Source: Sternotherus odoratus (taxonomy: Eukaryota; Chordata; Testudines; Kinosternidae). From it: a DNA stretch of 64,000 nucleotides. The position numbers and the translations under genes were made by a program. This document shows positions 45,514 to 57,688 of this stretch, piece by piece. The notes under the pieces were generated by a model. That model made no database searches and was not told where the DNA came from. It saw only the letters and a list, made by a program, of their open reading frames with translations. The stretch covers positions 34,498,319 to 34,562,318 of the forward strand of contig JAVMKO010000006.1 in the NCBI GenBank assembly GCA_032164245.1. Reading direction: 5' to 3'. The stretch's first letter is position 1. Each line of letters opens with the position of its first letter.

Positions 45514-46131
45514 GTACAGCTACTTTTCTATTGGGAAGGCAGGCAGCTCGGGCGAGGGTGGAAAGGGATGCTTGCATGCTTGCCTACATGTGGAACAGTG
45601 CATTGATGTAGTCTATCACATCGCGGTATTAGTCATCCGTGATTTCTTCAAAGGTCTCAATAAGAGCTCTTGCAATGTGCCTGCGCAGGTTTCTTGGGAG
45701 AGCCAGTGTTGCCCTTGTCCCGGTCACAGTCACTAGTCCCCACCACTGTTCTACGAGGGGGGGGGGGGGAGCATTCCTGCACAGAGGCAAGCTGCATATG
45801 ACCCTGGGCGGAAGCCGCATCTCATTAGAGCAGCAGCGAGATATTTTCCCGCATGAACACCTACAGAGACTGTTGGGACAGTGCTTCGAGTACGGTTCCC
45901 GCAAATGCCCCGTGCTCTCCCCAAGCCATAGGACAGCACGGCAGGGAAACAATCATTCCCCCTGCATCCTGAGACAACTCACCATGGCAGGGGCTCCGTT
46001 GTCTGTGTGCTGTCTGTGGGACAGGCAAGCTGTACAAACAAACGGGGCATGCAGGGGAATCATCGCTCTGTCTGTTGTGTACAAGGGACTCCCCTGTTTA
46101 TACTTTTCCCTTTTTTTTCCCCCCCGTCTAG

Positions 46132-46400
46132 GTTCAACCTTGAGTATGGCATCACTCTTATCATCATCGACTGACAGGCTGAGGCGGCTGAGGAAGAGGC
46201 CATGAAAGAGCAAAGAGGGTCTAGTACAGCAAGTAATGCAGCAGTCCGTAACTGAGAATCGAATTGCACATCAGTGGCGGGAGAATGAGAGCAAGTTGAG
46301 GGAGAAGGCATGCCAAGAGAAGGAGAGTTACCGGCGGGAAACCACTGATAAGCTGCTTTCATTAATGTAGCTGCAAGTAGAGACTATGCAGCGGATTGCT
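46132..46400 (+). pseudogene. Harbinger Myb-like protein, exon 2 (coiled-coil tail)
   Basis: A strong acceptor (CCCCCCCGTCTAG at 46131) opens a frame translating to a charged helical segment (QQSVTENRIAHQWRENESKL, then CQEKESYRRETTDKLLSLM), predicted coiled coil. A TAG interrupts it near 46368 before LQVETMQRIAAIQEEEQHRA. It continues the exon 1 gene across an intron of about 618 bp. The frame at 46386-46621 is not a separate gene. Confidence 0.65.
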
Positions 46401-46909
46401 GCCATTCAGGAGGAGGAACAGCACCGTGCTCGCAGCCCCCATTCTCAGTTGCCATCTAAGCCTGGCCCTCTGGCCCCTTCGGGACACTATCATCAGATAC
46501 CTGGTTATTCCACCCACAGCTGCCTCCAGCCCCTGTCTCTTCACCGACCAACCCCCAAACCCAGGACCCTTATCCACTGCACTCAACCCCTAATAACATG
46601 CATTATCGCCCTCCGGAAATAGGGTTCGGAGGACACAGCAACTCAGAGGGCATTGGAGAGTGTGAGATCCGGACATACTCCAATCTCTGACCATCCCACC
46701 CCAATCGCACCCCCCCCCCTACAAACCTTTCCCGCACATTCTTCATAACCTTTTATTTCAGCAGCTGAAGTAGCTGTTCAATAAATGAATTGTCTTCTTA
46801 ATAAATGGGTTTCTTTATTCAGTGTACATAGATTATTAATGGCTACAGAAAACCAAATGCTTTCTTATCCTATTAAAAGAATGCACCCACCCTCCCTCTG
46901 CACTTCCCA

Positions 46910-48117
46910 TTAGAACTGACTTTCAGCATCAAAATGCTCCCTCAGGGCGTCCTTGATCCTTGCGCTGGGCCCCTCTAAGAGCCCTGCGTCCAGGTGTTGA
47001 ACCTCCGAGGACCATGCCTGAGTGAAGCCTTCGCCCTTCTGCTCACAAACATTATGTGGGGCACAGCATGCATAAATACCCGTGGAGATACTTCCCTCAG
47101 ACAAGTCTAGCTTCCCATAAAGCCAGCGCGCTTTGAGACTCCCAAAAGCACACGCCACAGTCATTTGACAGCGGCTCAGCCTGTAGTTGAACCTTTCCTG
47201 GCTGCTGTTCAGGCTCCCTGTGTAGGGTTTCATGAGCCAGGGCATTAAAAGGTAAGCGGGGTCACCAAGAATCACAATGGGCATTTCGACTTCCCCCACA
47301 GGGATCCTCTGGTCTGGGAAAAAAGTGCCGCCTTGCAGCTTCTTGAGCAGGCCAGTGTTGCGGAAGATGCGTGCGTCAAGCACCTTTCCCGACCAGCCTA
47401 CATTAATGTCAGTAAAACGCCCACGGTGATCCACAAGCGCCTGAAGAACCATGGAGAAGTACCCCTTTCGGTTAATGTACTCGTCCGCTAGGTGGTCGGG
47501 CGCCAGAATAGGTATATGGGTCCCGTCGATCGTCCCTCCACAGTTAGGGAACCCCATTTGTTCGTAGCCAGCCATGATGCCATGCACGTTACCAAGAGAC
47601 ACGATTTTTGGTAGCAGGAGGCGATTAATGGCCCTGCACACCAGCATCAACACGACTCCAGCGGTCGACTTTCCCACCCCAAAGTGGTTGGCCACTGATC
47701 AGTAGCTCTCTGGGGGGCCCAGCTTCCAGATTGCAATAGCCACCTGCTTCTCCACCGGGAGGGCAGCTCTCAATCTGGTGTCATTGCACCGCAGGGCGGG
47801 GGCGAGTTCAGCACACAGTCCCATGAAAGTGGCTTTTCTCAGCGAAAGTTTTGCAGCCACTGCTCATCGTCCCACACTTGCATGACTATGCGATCCCACC
47901 AGTCCGTGCTCGTTTCCCGTACCCCGAAGCGGCGTTCCACGGCCGTGAGCATGTCCACTAATGAGACAAGCAGTTTTGTGTCAAATGCGTTCATCAGCTC
48001 AATCTCCTCTTCAGAGCCATTACTACTGTCACCTTGCATGTCAAGGATTAACTCCACAGCACTGCGAGTTGTGGGAGCGACAGTCGTCAGCATGTTCCTC
48101 AGCAGTTCCAGATCCAT
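46910..48117 (-). pseudogene. Harbinger DDE transposase, decayed
   Basis: HARBI1-like endonuclease that would cut at the element ends with 3-bp target staggering. The N-terminal part (48117-47839) starts MDLELLRNM and runs to QVWDDEQWLQNFR, where loss of one base shifts the frame. After an in-frame TGA at 47701-47699 the frame is open for 261 codons. Within it: KHF/NHFGVGKSTAGVVL helix-turn-helix-like block, CGGTIDGTHIPI (first catalytic Asp, residue 57 of this frame), FTDINVGWSGKVLDARIF (second Asp, 96), GDPAYLLMPWLMKPY, then ERFNYRLSRCQMTVACAFGSLKARW. In the family the position before CAF is normally the third catalytic residue, Glu; here it is Ala. Dead as it stands. Confidence 0.88.
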
Positions 48118-48490
48118 TACGGCACACGAAAATGGATGACTGAGCTCACCTTGCTGAAACCATTGAAAGATGGCATCTGATGTGGACGGAAACACAGGGA
48201 TTGCTGGGATTTGAGGCAAAGCATCACAGGGTGTTTGAACAGGATGCAGAATGCCCCGCAAACAACGCCCCCCTTCCCACAAGGCATTGCACCAAATCGG
48301 GAGGAGGTGCTCTGTGGGATACCTGCCCTAATGCGCTGCTCCTAATGCTGCCTGAAGTGCCGCAAATGTGGTCATGCTGTAGCGCTGGCGGGTCTAAGTG
48401 TGGACACGCTCTATCACAATATCTATTGCTGTATACGTGGGCAGCTAGAACCAAAAGCGCTATAATCCTGTAAGTGTAACCATGCCCTGA

Positions 48491-50094
48491 GATTAAAGGC
48501 TTATTTGTGATAGACTAACTCTTGGGAATTCAGTATGAAGTTACATTGATCCTTCTGCAGCTGTGGCTGACAAAGGCATCAGCCATTAAATAGTTAAGTA
48601 TGCACATTATAGGCATGCATATGTATTTTCTGTCCTGACTGGCTAAATGTTGGATAATGGTACATTTCAGATTTTCTGACCTACCTGTTTGACTTTAGAC
48701 AATAGTGGGGACCTGTCAGTAGAAGTCTGCCTATTGTGCATTTTTTCCCAATGGGTCCTGTTCACCACAATCCTTTCTTGATGGGTGGGTGTGCCTGGGA
48801 TTCACTTCTTGTCCGGAGGTGTAGCTGTATTTCCATTATTGGGAACTATTGAATATCTGTTGAAAAATATGTCTCTCTTACTTGGCTGGAGGCTGCAATT
48901 CAGGTGCAATCCAGAGAGATTTCAGCCACTTCCTCTACTGCTCCTTCAGTGTTCTTGCACTGGCCATGTTGTCAGGGTGGTGTTACTGTGAATACAGGCA
49001 CTTACTGATAGCAAATGTCTCTTCTGTATCCCACCTTTTTGCTAGTCTTCCAGATGCTCCCACATATACCCAGAGACATCTATCATATTACACTAGGATC
49101 AAAGCACTTTTAAAAATTATATTCCAATATGTAGCCTAAACCTGGATGTTCCTCCTAGTACTGTGCCCTTCCCAACGCAAAGAAGGTGATGGTGGTGTGG
49201 AAGCTATGGAAAAGAAATGGATCTTAGTTTGTCTGAAAGCAATAAGGTTTGTAGTCATTTTTATCCCATGCAATGGTTCTGGGCCCAGTGCCTTGAGAAG
49301 GCTCTATTTTCCACACTGAAGTATCTTTCCTTGACTCTTTGGAGTACTGATGTCAAATTAGGTGTGGTTGCCCAGGCTTTCTGCTATCTGACTGGTCTAT
49401 TGGCTTTGAAGATCGAGACCTGGATGTTAGACTTAGTCCAAAATTCTTTCCGGGATCAATGTGGTAGTTTAAAACTTCAGTCCTATGCTCACAACATCCT
49501 GCTCTGATTTGTACCGGCCAAAGCTTGTTTATTCAGTGCAGTCTTGTTTGAGGGCATTACTGTAATGCACAATCAGCCCTGGAGAATCAGTATAGCTAAG
49601 TTCTAGTTTTTCACAATGAGATGGAGTCTCTTCGTCAGTCTTTGTCAAACATTTCAATGCTGGGGTGATACCTACTCATGGGAAGCACAATATTTGTGAT
49701 CCAGTTAGAGGTTGTTAAGACAGGGAATTAGCAGTTGTTCGTGTTAAAAAATTAATCTCTCAGCATTTATGCTGCTGATGCATTGAAGGTCACCTAGTAT
49801 GGGGACAGTGAAACTAGAGTTCAGTTTTTTTTGAATTTCCTGACCTAGACAGGGAAGGCTTGTATCCAAAAAACTGGGTTTGCTGAGCTCTTAGGTCAAG
49901 TGGGTTTTTAAAAAGTGGCTGGAAGGAGAATGGGGTCCGGAGTGGGTGCAAAAACTAAGAAACTGAAAATTTAGGGGAGAGTACAGGGATACATGGATGG
50001 GATATGGTAAAAAAAAGCTCACATGTAGGTGCTTTTAAAGTGAAGATAAGGAGCCCTCACTCCTTGAAGTGGACGTGACATTGTCCATTACCCT
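48491..50094. other. No gene recognised
   Basis: Intronic non-coding sequence; no repeat termini identified. Confidence 0.4.
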
Positions 50095-50310
50095 TTTAAA
50101 ACATCTTCGTCCAAGAATCTTAGTGCTTTACAGAATTAAATCTCAAAGCTGTTATTGGGGGGGTAGCTCTGTGTTATCCCCACCATGCAAATTGGGAAAC
50201 AGTCACAGAGAGGAAGTATCTTGCTAGGAAACGCAGCAAATCAGTGACAGAGCTGGGAATAGAATCCTGGTGTCCTGACTCCCATTCCTATGCTCTAGCC
50301 AAAAGGCCTT
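50095..50310 (+). repeat. MIR-type SINE
   Basis: Well-ordered MIR core: TTATCCCCACCATGCAAATTGGGAAAC, CAGAGAGGAAGTATCTTGC, CAAATCAGTGACAGAGCTGGGAATAGAATCC and the following CTGACTCCCATTCCTATGCTCTA. Confidence 0.8.
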
Positions 50311-50629
50311 TACTTCCCTGGTATAAGATGGGAAGCCAGATGTGGTCTTGGAGGAAGAGGAAGATCTGTACTGGCACCAGAGTTTTTCATTCTGCCAAGT
50401 GTCCTCTATCTTCTTGGCTATAGATCGGGTAAAAATCTTTGTGCCAAAAGAGTATTGCACTCCAAATAAACTTTCTCCTAGAAGGGTGAGCACTGGCTGG
50501 GGACCCAGGAAATTATGGGTTCTGGTTTTCTCTTCTACTGACTGGTGGAGTTTCTGTGCAGTTCATAACAGTATTGCTGATCAAGGCCGCATAGTCCTAA
50601 TCTGGGAGCCAGTTTTGTTTGCCCATTTT

Positions 50630-50735
50630 AAAATGGGTAACATTGCACAAGGTCATTTTGGCAGATCTGGGAATAGAATCTTGGTCTCTAGCATGACAGA
50701 CCCAAGTCTCCTCCACCTCTGTTATACAGATAAAA
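50630..50735 (+). repeat. MIR-type SINE fragment
   Basis: ATTGCACAAGGTCATTTTGGCAGATCTGGGAATAGAATCTTGG repeats the MIR core words seen at 50095-50310, more decayed. Confidence 0.6.
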
Positions 50736-50741
50736 CTACAC

Positions 50742-51470
50742 AGGATCTTTTCAGGGGACAAGACAAGAATGTCACGTTTATTATAACAATACCCAATAGC
50801 TAATATTTAATACCTATATATACACCCCACCCCACACACACACTCTAGATGTTCTGCAGCTGCTGTATAGTTACCCATCCTGAACGTAGTTTGAGTCCGT
50901 GGCTTGGGATCGTAGCATGTGGCGGCTAACTGGCCAAGAGAGCCTGGCACAAAGAGGGGTTGGGTCTCTGTCGGGCGCGCACCGATACTCCTTGGTGTTG
51001 GCAGCAGAACGTTACGCAAAGTCTTCTAGATCACCCATCCTTTTTTTATGCTTTTAGTTTGAATTCAGCATCTCTAGGTCTTGCTGTGTCATGCTGCCTC
51101 TGGGATCTGTGTGGTTGATTACCCATCAATTGCAGACATGACTTTCAGCCTCGGACCTGGCTTTGATGTTCCTTCAATTGGACCTTTGTTCTTTTCTCTT
51201 TAGGGTGGACTCCTTTTACTTTGAACACCAACCGCTAAAGAACATACTTTTTCATCAGGACGGGCTGGAGGTTGATTCCAACATCCATGCGTACCTCATT
51301 CATACATTTAAACCAATTAGGTTACATCAGGGTTTTGCAGACAAAGTGGAGTGAGCATTTTAAAATGGAGTTTAAGACCAGTTAAAATGGAGTTTGAGTT
51401 ACAATATGGAACATGAACAATTTACAAACAATTTCATTTCTCAGTTCTATTCCTCATCACAATGGCTTTC
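50742..51470 (-). mobile_element. LTR-like endogenous-retrovirus sequence, antisense
   Basis: The minus strand ends with an AATAAACGTGACATTC polyadenylation region (plus-strand GTCACGTTTATTATAAC at about 50772), preceded by a GC-containing block (TGCCAGGCTCTCTTGG) and an AT-rich part. The layout matches LTRs I associate with turtle endogenous retroviruses. The chance frame at 51163-51354 is inside it. Boundaries approximate. Confidence 0.5.
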
Positions 51471-51499
51471 TGAACAAATATGCCAAATGTTTATGCTTG

Positions 51500-51595
51500 G
51501 CTAGGTCTGTAACCACTGCTCTAATCACTAGACACTTCTGCTCCCAGAGCCAGGAGTAAAACCTAGGAATCCTGATACCTGACATTCCCATCTTG
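51500..51595 (-). repeat. MIR-type SINE fragment, antisense
   Basis: TCTAATCACTAGACACTTCTGCTCCCAGAGCCAGG...AAAACCTAGGAATCCTGATACC reads on the minus strand as the 3' half of a MIR. Confidence 0.55.
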
Positions 51596-52726
51596 TCTCA
51601 CAAGTAGTTGTACAACATATTGGTAAAAGTGTCTCTAGTCTCCTCGAGAGGCAGGCTCATATAGAGGATAACAGCCTCTTCCTGCAATTGGTTACTACAG
51701 TTCAAGCGGAAGGAGGCTGTGTTGGATATCTAAAGGCCCAGAGTTTAAACTCTGCTTTTGTGGCCATGTGGGGGAAAATAGTTTGTTTAAAGACTGTATA
51801 CCCAGAGAGGGGCCAAATTAAGATAGGAAATGCCAGCACTAATGTTACCCATGCTAAGGGGTGTGTGTGGTGGTTGTTTTTTTTTTTTTTTTTTAAATGC
51901 TTGCTTTTGGGACTGTAAGATATATTTTTTTTTTTATGTGAAGGATCTCCTAAGTAGCACTTACTGAGGGACAGGTGCCTTAAAGTATTGCAGGTGAGCT
52001 ACAGAGACTTTACCTGGAGGTCACCAGTTTGAACCCAGTCCCATTCAGCAAGGACAGAATGTACTAAGGATGTTGGCTGATTCCTACATTGGGATGAGTT
52101 TGGGTCTTGGTTCCAGCTCTGACATCACAAGTTCACCACCGTTATTTGTACTAATGGGAAGACTCGTCAAAGAATTATTTGAGTCATAAGGACTGAACTA
52201 ACATTCTCTTTCACCAGCAGAAGTCATCTTTCTCCTCCCTCACCCTCATCAAGGTTGAACTATGTTGGCAGGGCAGTGTGTGTGGGAAGCTTGCCCAGGT
52301 GCTGCCCTATATATAGATAGACGACATTCACCAGGGTTTTCAATCTGGCAGTCACCCTTTCAACTGGGACTAACTCAACACATCTGAGATGACGTAGATA
52401 GTTATATGAAAATATTTAATTTGCTGGTTTACATAACTTGTATAAAACGTCACACTGAGTTGCACAAAACTTGGCAGCGATAACTTTGGACATGCTGGAA
52501 GCAAGAGACGATGAAGCTGAGGCTAATAGTTGGGGATAGTGCCCTTTATCAAGACTGGTTGTCAGTAATGCTTGAGCCAAGCTGAAAATGTTTGGTTCTT
52601 TGAAGTGAGTAAAAATCTTGCCCTAATACCCTTGGTCATCTGTAATTTAGCATCACTCTCTCTGAAAACAGATTTTTTTCCCCCGTTCTAATAACTTCTA
52701 ATTCCAGTTTTAACCTTCTATCCTAG
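51596..52726. other. No further feature in the end of intron 1
   Basis: Contains two poly-T tracts (about 51878-51895 and 51926-51936). The final polypyrimidine stretch (52675-52720) leads into the exon 2 acceptor. Confidence 0.45.
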
Positions 52727-52921
52727 ATTTATCACATTGCCCACAATGGAGGATTATATAAAAGACCCTTTAACGAAGCTTTTGAGGAAACACCAATGCT
52801 GGTTGCTGTGCTGACATACGTGGGCTACGGTGTTCTCACTCTCTTTGGGTATCTGCGAGACTTTCTGCGACAGTGGAAGATCGAGAAGTGTAACCATGCA
52901 TCAGAGAGAGCGGAACAGAAG
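52727..52921 (+). CDS. SPTLC2: SPTLC2 exon 2
   Basis: 65 codons in phase 0, bounded by CCTAG|ATT and AAG|GTAGGT. It encodes residues 43-107 of SPTLC2: the block [18 protein letters not shown], the membrane anchor [18 protein letters not shown] (about 68-85) and the juxtamembrane [14 protein letters not shown]. The sequence is nearly identical to mammalian SPTLC2 and clearly distinct from SPTLC3. The segment anchors the SPTLC1-SPTLC2 heterodimer in the ER; the catalytic PLP-lysine domain is encoded by later exons beyond the window. Confidence 0.97.
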
Positions 52922-53419
52922 GTAGGTGTAGGACAGGCAGGGTTGGGGTTGAGCTGGTGTACAGTGGCAAGCCAGCCAGCAGTACCAATTTAAAATGTTT
53001 CTATTTCTTGCCCAAATGGGTGCAAAAAGAACCCGCTAAATATGAGCCTTTGCACAGCTGGTAGGAGTAATCTGTAGACCGCTTGAAACTATAGCACCAA
53101 GGTGCTAATTAATTACCTCATAATCTAAATGAGGTGTTAACTCTCTGAGACCCACTGATGGCCATTTTAATGTCCATACTGGTAACTTTCATTGTCAGCT
53201 ACGTTAACACAAATACGCAGTTTCCTCTGAGACTGAAGATAGAGCTTGAATATCCTCACTTTCCTTCTCTGTCCCCAAACATGACCTCAGAAATTAGGGG
53301 ATCAAATATTGCTTTTGAGTTAGTGTTGTGTGAGATTTATTTTCTTCAGGTGTGGATTAGAATAGGCTCGCTAAAGTGAATGGGCAAATGTGGCCCATAA
53401 CTGCTCTATAACAGTGGAG

Positions 53420-53681
53420 CAGTGAGGCAGTCCAGAGCGGTCCGAATGGAGCATTGTGGGACAGCCTCTGGAGGCCAATAACGTCCCATTCATCCTCACT
53501 AGTCCACAATCGATCCAGAGAGGTCAATTTCAGCGCTACTCCTCTCTTTAGGGAGGAGTACAGAAGTCGATTTTGATGGCCCTTTAAATCGACGCAAATG
53601 GCATCCGTGTGAGGACGGGTACAGGTTTATGTCGAATTAACGTTGCTAAAGTCGACGTTAAGCTATAGTGGGGACCAGCCC
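53420..53681 (-). mobile_element. Harbinger-type MITE, one end
   Basis: The right end, agtggggaccagccc followed by TTA, is the reverse of the gggctggtcccCACT Harbinger terminus. Internal TTTAAATCGACGC, AAGTCGATTTTGATGG and GGGAGGAGTACAGAAG words are typical of turtle Harbinger MITEs. The other end is missing near 53420. Confidence 0.75.
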
Positions 53682-55158
53682 TTACTGTGGAAATGAGAAT
53701 CTTTTTATTCTCCTCATGCAGATACAAGAGACTGATAGGTTAAACAAAAGCATTGCATTTAGATTTCTGAAGTAATACTTGGGTTAATGTTTGTAAGTTA
53801 CTTGGGAGATGAACAGCACAACAAATGGGGATAGGAAGTGTTTGGAAGATCTTGCTGTCTAGGTGACCAGCATGCATGCAATGAGTTTTATGTATAGTTA
53901 TTAGTCACACATGTTTGCAATGCTTTCTACAGTAAACCCTATCTTAAACAACCAGCCAAGGGGTGAGCAAAAGAAGGTTGCTTAGTACAGGTGGCCATTT
54001 AATGGAAGATTGAACGAACTTATACTGGAAATCATGGATTTACTTCAAAGTGGCTGTGTAATACGGGGTCTTTCCTAGTTTATTGTAGTTTACATGAGCA
54101 TGGTCTGGAATTAGGTCCAAAATGTAATAGTTTTGAAAAACTAGTGCGAATAGAAATATTAACTTTTCACCTGAAAAACATTTTCTTTGGGGATTAAACT
54201 GTCGTCTTTGCCACCTAACATTTCAGCTTTGTGGTAGTGCACAGAACCAGAATGTGAAAGTGACTAGATTAATTTGAATTTTCAAGCATGTTTTTTAGTT
54301 TGACAGTATACTTTGGCTTGTCTACAGTATCCTGGGACTTATTTCTAGGGGAATTAATGACACTCCAGATGAGCCTGATATCCTCTCACTGCTGCTTATA
54401 TGCAGTGCACAAAAGGAGGAAGTTGGACACATTGTGCTTATACTGATTCCTAGAAAAATTTTGTTTTTAGCTTCCTTTAAAATATATCCAACCGACATTT
54501 CCCTGGTAACTGCTGTTATGAAATGCATCCTCTGAGGACAATTAGCAGCTTGTTCTAATCTAGGGCATTTTAACTATAGAGAATTTTTGTTAGCCTTTAT
54601 CAGCTTGAAGGAAGCCTGCCCATGTCTAACATGCAGTAGCACATACCATTGGAGCTTACAGCAAACCTTCCCAGTAACTGTGTAAGTTAAATCTGGAAAA
54701 CCCATATTGCACATAAGGAGGATTGAATGTTACTCCCACTTTAAAAGTGATCTGTAGCTGTGACTGACTACTCTGTCCCTGGGAATGGGAAGACCTAAGG
54801 TGGTTGGTGCAAAGCTAGATAGGTAATTGGTATTATTTTCCTTTAAGATCCAAGGCATGGGTGATGATAGAAACCAGCTGCAGGGTATGTTCTTCAGGGT
54901 GGTCAGTCCTTCCCTCTGAGCTAATAGGTTTATACTGGTGGAGCTGTACTGGAGATGGAGCTCTCCTAGAGGTGAGGGAGGCGGCAATGTTTGTTGTTAG
55001 TTGGGAGACTCCATTTTGAGTCAGGTTGATAAGACTCACTAGCCCCTCTTCTACTAAATTCTGACCAGGAGTCTAAACAGCCTGTCTAAACTTTGAAAAA
55101 CTGAGTTTTGCCTGGCTGAGGCCTCTACCAGACTGAAAATATTTTTGTTCTGGTTCGA
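53682..55158. other. No gene recognised
   Basis: Intronic sequence. A CAGTAAACCCTATCTTAAACAACC word at about 53932 looks like one pogo-type terminus, without a matching partner. Confidence 0.4.
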
Positions 55159-55452
55159 CAAAGGGCTTGTCTACACAAGAGATTTTTCCAGTACTGTTAT
55201 ATCTGTCTAGTTAAATTATTATGGATATACTAGTGCAACCTCCCCAGGTGGAGACATTTATTCCAGAAGAAGAGTGGCTTTTTTTTTTTTTTAGCTTGGC
55301 TTAAAATATTTTCAAAGAAACATAAGCTAACATGGAAAAAGGCACTCTGATACTAAAATATAGATGTCCTCACAGGAAGTTATGCTGCTATAACAGTTTA
55401 AATTAATACACTACTACTTACTGGTATAACTTTCCCATGTAAACCAAACCAA
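55159..55452. mobile_element. Decayed Harbinger-like MITE
   Basis: Starts gggcttgtctacacaag, a common Harbinger-type terminus in turtles; the other end (TTTCCCATGTAAACCAAACC) is an eroded complement. AGTTATACCAG / CTGTTATA words recur in inverse sense. No clean duplication. Confidence 0.5.
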
Positions 55453-56635
55453 GGTTTTGTTCTGACTCGGGTTTTTTTTTGCTTTATCTGGAAGCTTATA
55501 TTCTTATGAACTTACTATGGGCATTTGGTAAGTTAAGTAACTTCAGCTCCTATGGAATCTAAAACTTATAAGAGAATTTTTATTTTTTATTTTTTTATTT
55601 TTTCGCTCCTGTGTGTCTTTCTGCTTCTATGCCCTTCACAACATCTGAGGGCATGCCTTGTATAATTGGAAAAATCTCTTGTGTAAACAAGTCCTGAGTT
55701 TATGGCCCTCAATTCACATTCATTAAACTCTAAGGCACCTAGAGAAAATGACACTTGTGCCCTTTTACAGCGTTAGGATGACTCAAAAAGACCTGAAGTT
55801 CTCTGAAAAGTCATTTGGGTTTTTGTACACTACACATTCTTTCAGGGAAGAGTATGTGGTAGACTGGTCGGTTCAAATCATGACATTAAATACAAAGCGA
55901 GCAGAAGCTAATTAGTTGAGGAAAGTGACTCTTGATCAGACTGTTAAAAATTCTGCTTTTATTACTATTTAATTCCTCAGTTGGGAAGAAACTGAGTCCC
56001 TTTGTTAGACTCAGCGCCCTTTTAACTCTCGTTTAAAGTCTGACCGCTTCCAGTTTACTTTTCTGGCTGCTCCCAAGGTGACCTCCAGCAAAAGCAGGGA
56101 GGACACAACTTGACATTCCTAAGGTTCCAAAAAAAGCCCCCAAACAAACCAGGAGAACACTTCTTTAGAAAACACAGTTCAAATATTCTTTATATAGCAT
56201 AAAAACCAAAAACCTCAAACAGCTTTTTTTCTTTTGCTGTTTACCTTTAGGGAGCAGCCATTGCTTTAATCATTCAGTCAAGAACAAAAAGCTGTACTAG
56301 AGGCAGTAAATTTGGGTGGATGGACATGTCCATATAGCATACAGCATATCTGCATAGTGCCTTAAGTGTACGCAGCTTCTAAATGTGTAAATAAATCCTA
56401 AACTCTGTGTGGATGCCCTAGAAGTGCTTTACAGTAGAGAGGTGTCACTGGGCTAGAGAGTTTATAATCGAAGACCCTGATCCTACAGAGGGGTTGCTTC
56501 CTACTTAAAACAAAATTATGAGACTACAGCTTTGGGGCGACACTGTAGAAGGATAGGACTTTGCGGGCACTTTTAGGAGGCTATTGCACACAATTAGAGG
56601 CTTACAAAGATTTGTGGCTGAATAGAACTAAGTTA
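55453..56635. other. No gene recognised
   Basis: Intronic non-coding sequence. Confidence 0.4.
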
Positions 56636-57044
56636 CCGTATTTTTCGGCGTATAAGACGCCTTTTTAACCCCCAAAAATAGCTTCAAAATTAGGGGGGGC
56701 GTCTTATACGCCGAATATTGGCTGGAGCTGGGGCGGCTGCAGGTGGCCCGGCGGGCGGGGCGGGGCGGCGCTTCCCCCCCCCGAGCCCACCCGCATGTGT
56801 TGGGGCCGGCGGGGAACGGGAGCAGCTCGGGCCCCGGGGCCCCTGGGAGCGCCCGCCTGCGCGGCGAGGACGGGAGAGCGGCGCGCTCCCAGCAGCCCGC
56901 CGCGCGGCGGGGACAGGAGAGCGGCGCGAAAAAAGCGGCGCTTTTTGTGTGGTGGTGTGTTTTTTTTCCCCCCCCCTCGGCTTTTTTATTTAAAAACTCG
57001 GGGCGTCTTATACGCCGGAGCGTCCTATAGGACGAAAAATACGG
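56636..57044. mobile_element. MITE with CCGTATTTTTCG ends and GC-rich core
   Basis: Flanked by TA (56634-56635 and 57045-57046). The ends are ccgtatttttcggcgtataa and its complement with slight changes (CCTATAGGACGAAAAATACGG). GGCGTCTTATACGCCG occurs just inside both ends. The core 56710-56990 is GC-rich and produces spurious frames on both strands. Superfamily not assigned; the TA flank fits a Tc1/mariner-like mechanism. Confidence 0.85.
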
Positions 57045-57688
57045 TATGCTAAACCTCCTTGACGAGGTGAGTTTCTTGAGAAAGGGCTTGGCACACAGGT
57101 GCATAGAGATCAATATCATGCTATCGTTAAGGTTTAATTGTCACTATGGATTATGTGGTCAGATTTAAAATACTGTGGTGGAAGAAGCAATGGCTGAATC
57201 TGAGCCTGTGAAAATCCTTGTTCCCACTGTCACAGTTCAGGGCAACTGTGCCTGCATTCCCCTCTGTGGTCTACAATGGCACCCACTCTTGCACTTCTGG
57301 ATTCTAAGTCATTGGGTTTTTTGGGTGGAGACCTGCATCTCTCTCCCTTCTCACCAGGTATTTACATGTAAACCAGTTGTGATGGGTTGGATCACAAACC
57401 GCTGTGGGACTGCCAGCTGATCTGCCAAGACTACCTCTGAGCCTGTTTTGGCAGCTTGGGACTTCAGAACCTTGCCTTGTTTGAACCAGACACGCAAGCC
57501 TGCTACACAGACCCAGGTCTGAACTATGTTTCACAAACCACAGGCTTAACTGAAAACAGTTTAAGAAGTGCTCCTGTCTCCAGCACTTAGGTGTCCAGCT
57601 CCCAATGGGGTCCAAACCCCAAATAAATCTGTTTTACCCTGTATAAAGCTTATATAGGGTAAACACATAAATTGTTCACCCTCCAGAG

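Larger units (their letters stand above)
44554..48487. mobile_element. Near full-length Harbinger transposon
   Basis: 3.9 kb, with ends ggtcttggttacact and agtgtaaccatgccc (12 of 15 complementary) and TGA triplets on both sides (44551-44553 and 48488-48490). It has the classical two-gene plan of PIF/Harbinger: a Myb/SANT-like gene on + (45060-46621) and a DDE transposase on - (48117-46910), convergently arranged. Both genes are broken, so the copy is presently non-autonomous. Related copies lie at 41616-44037 and 59430-61309. Confidence 0.92.
23554..52726 (+). other. SPTLC2: SPTLC2 intron 1
   Basis: Starts GTATGG and ends TTCTATCCTAG, giving a 29,173-base phase-0 intron between exon 1 and exon 2. 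It is filled largely by transposable elements of different ages, itemised separately. I see no additional SPTLC2 coding exon within it. Confidence 0.9.

Noticed and set aside
51163..51354. 63-codon frame starting MMFLQLDLC
   Set aside because: It resembled a host exon at first but lies inside an antisense LTR-like repeat and has no known domain.
53932..54090. Possible pogo-type element starting CAGTAAACCCTATC
   Set aside because: Only one terminus-like word was found and no complementary end, so it was left out of the feature list.
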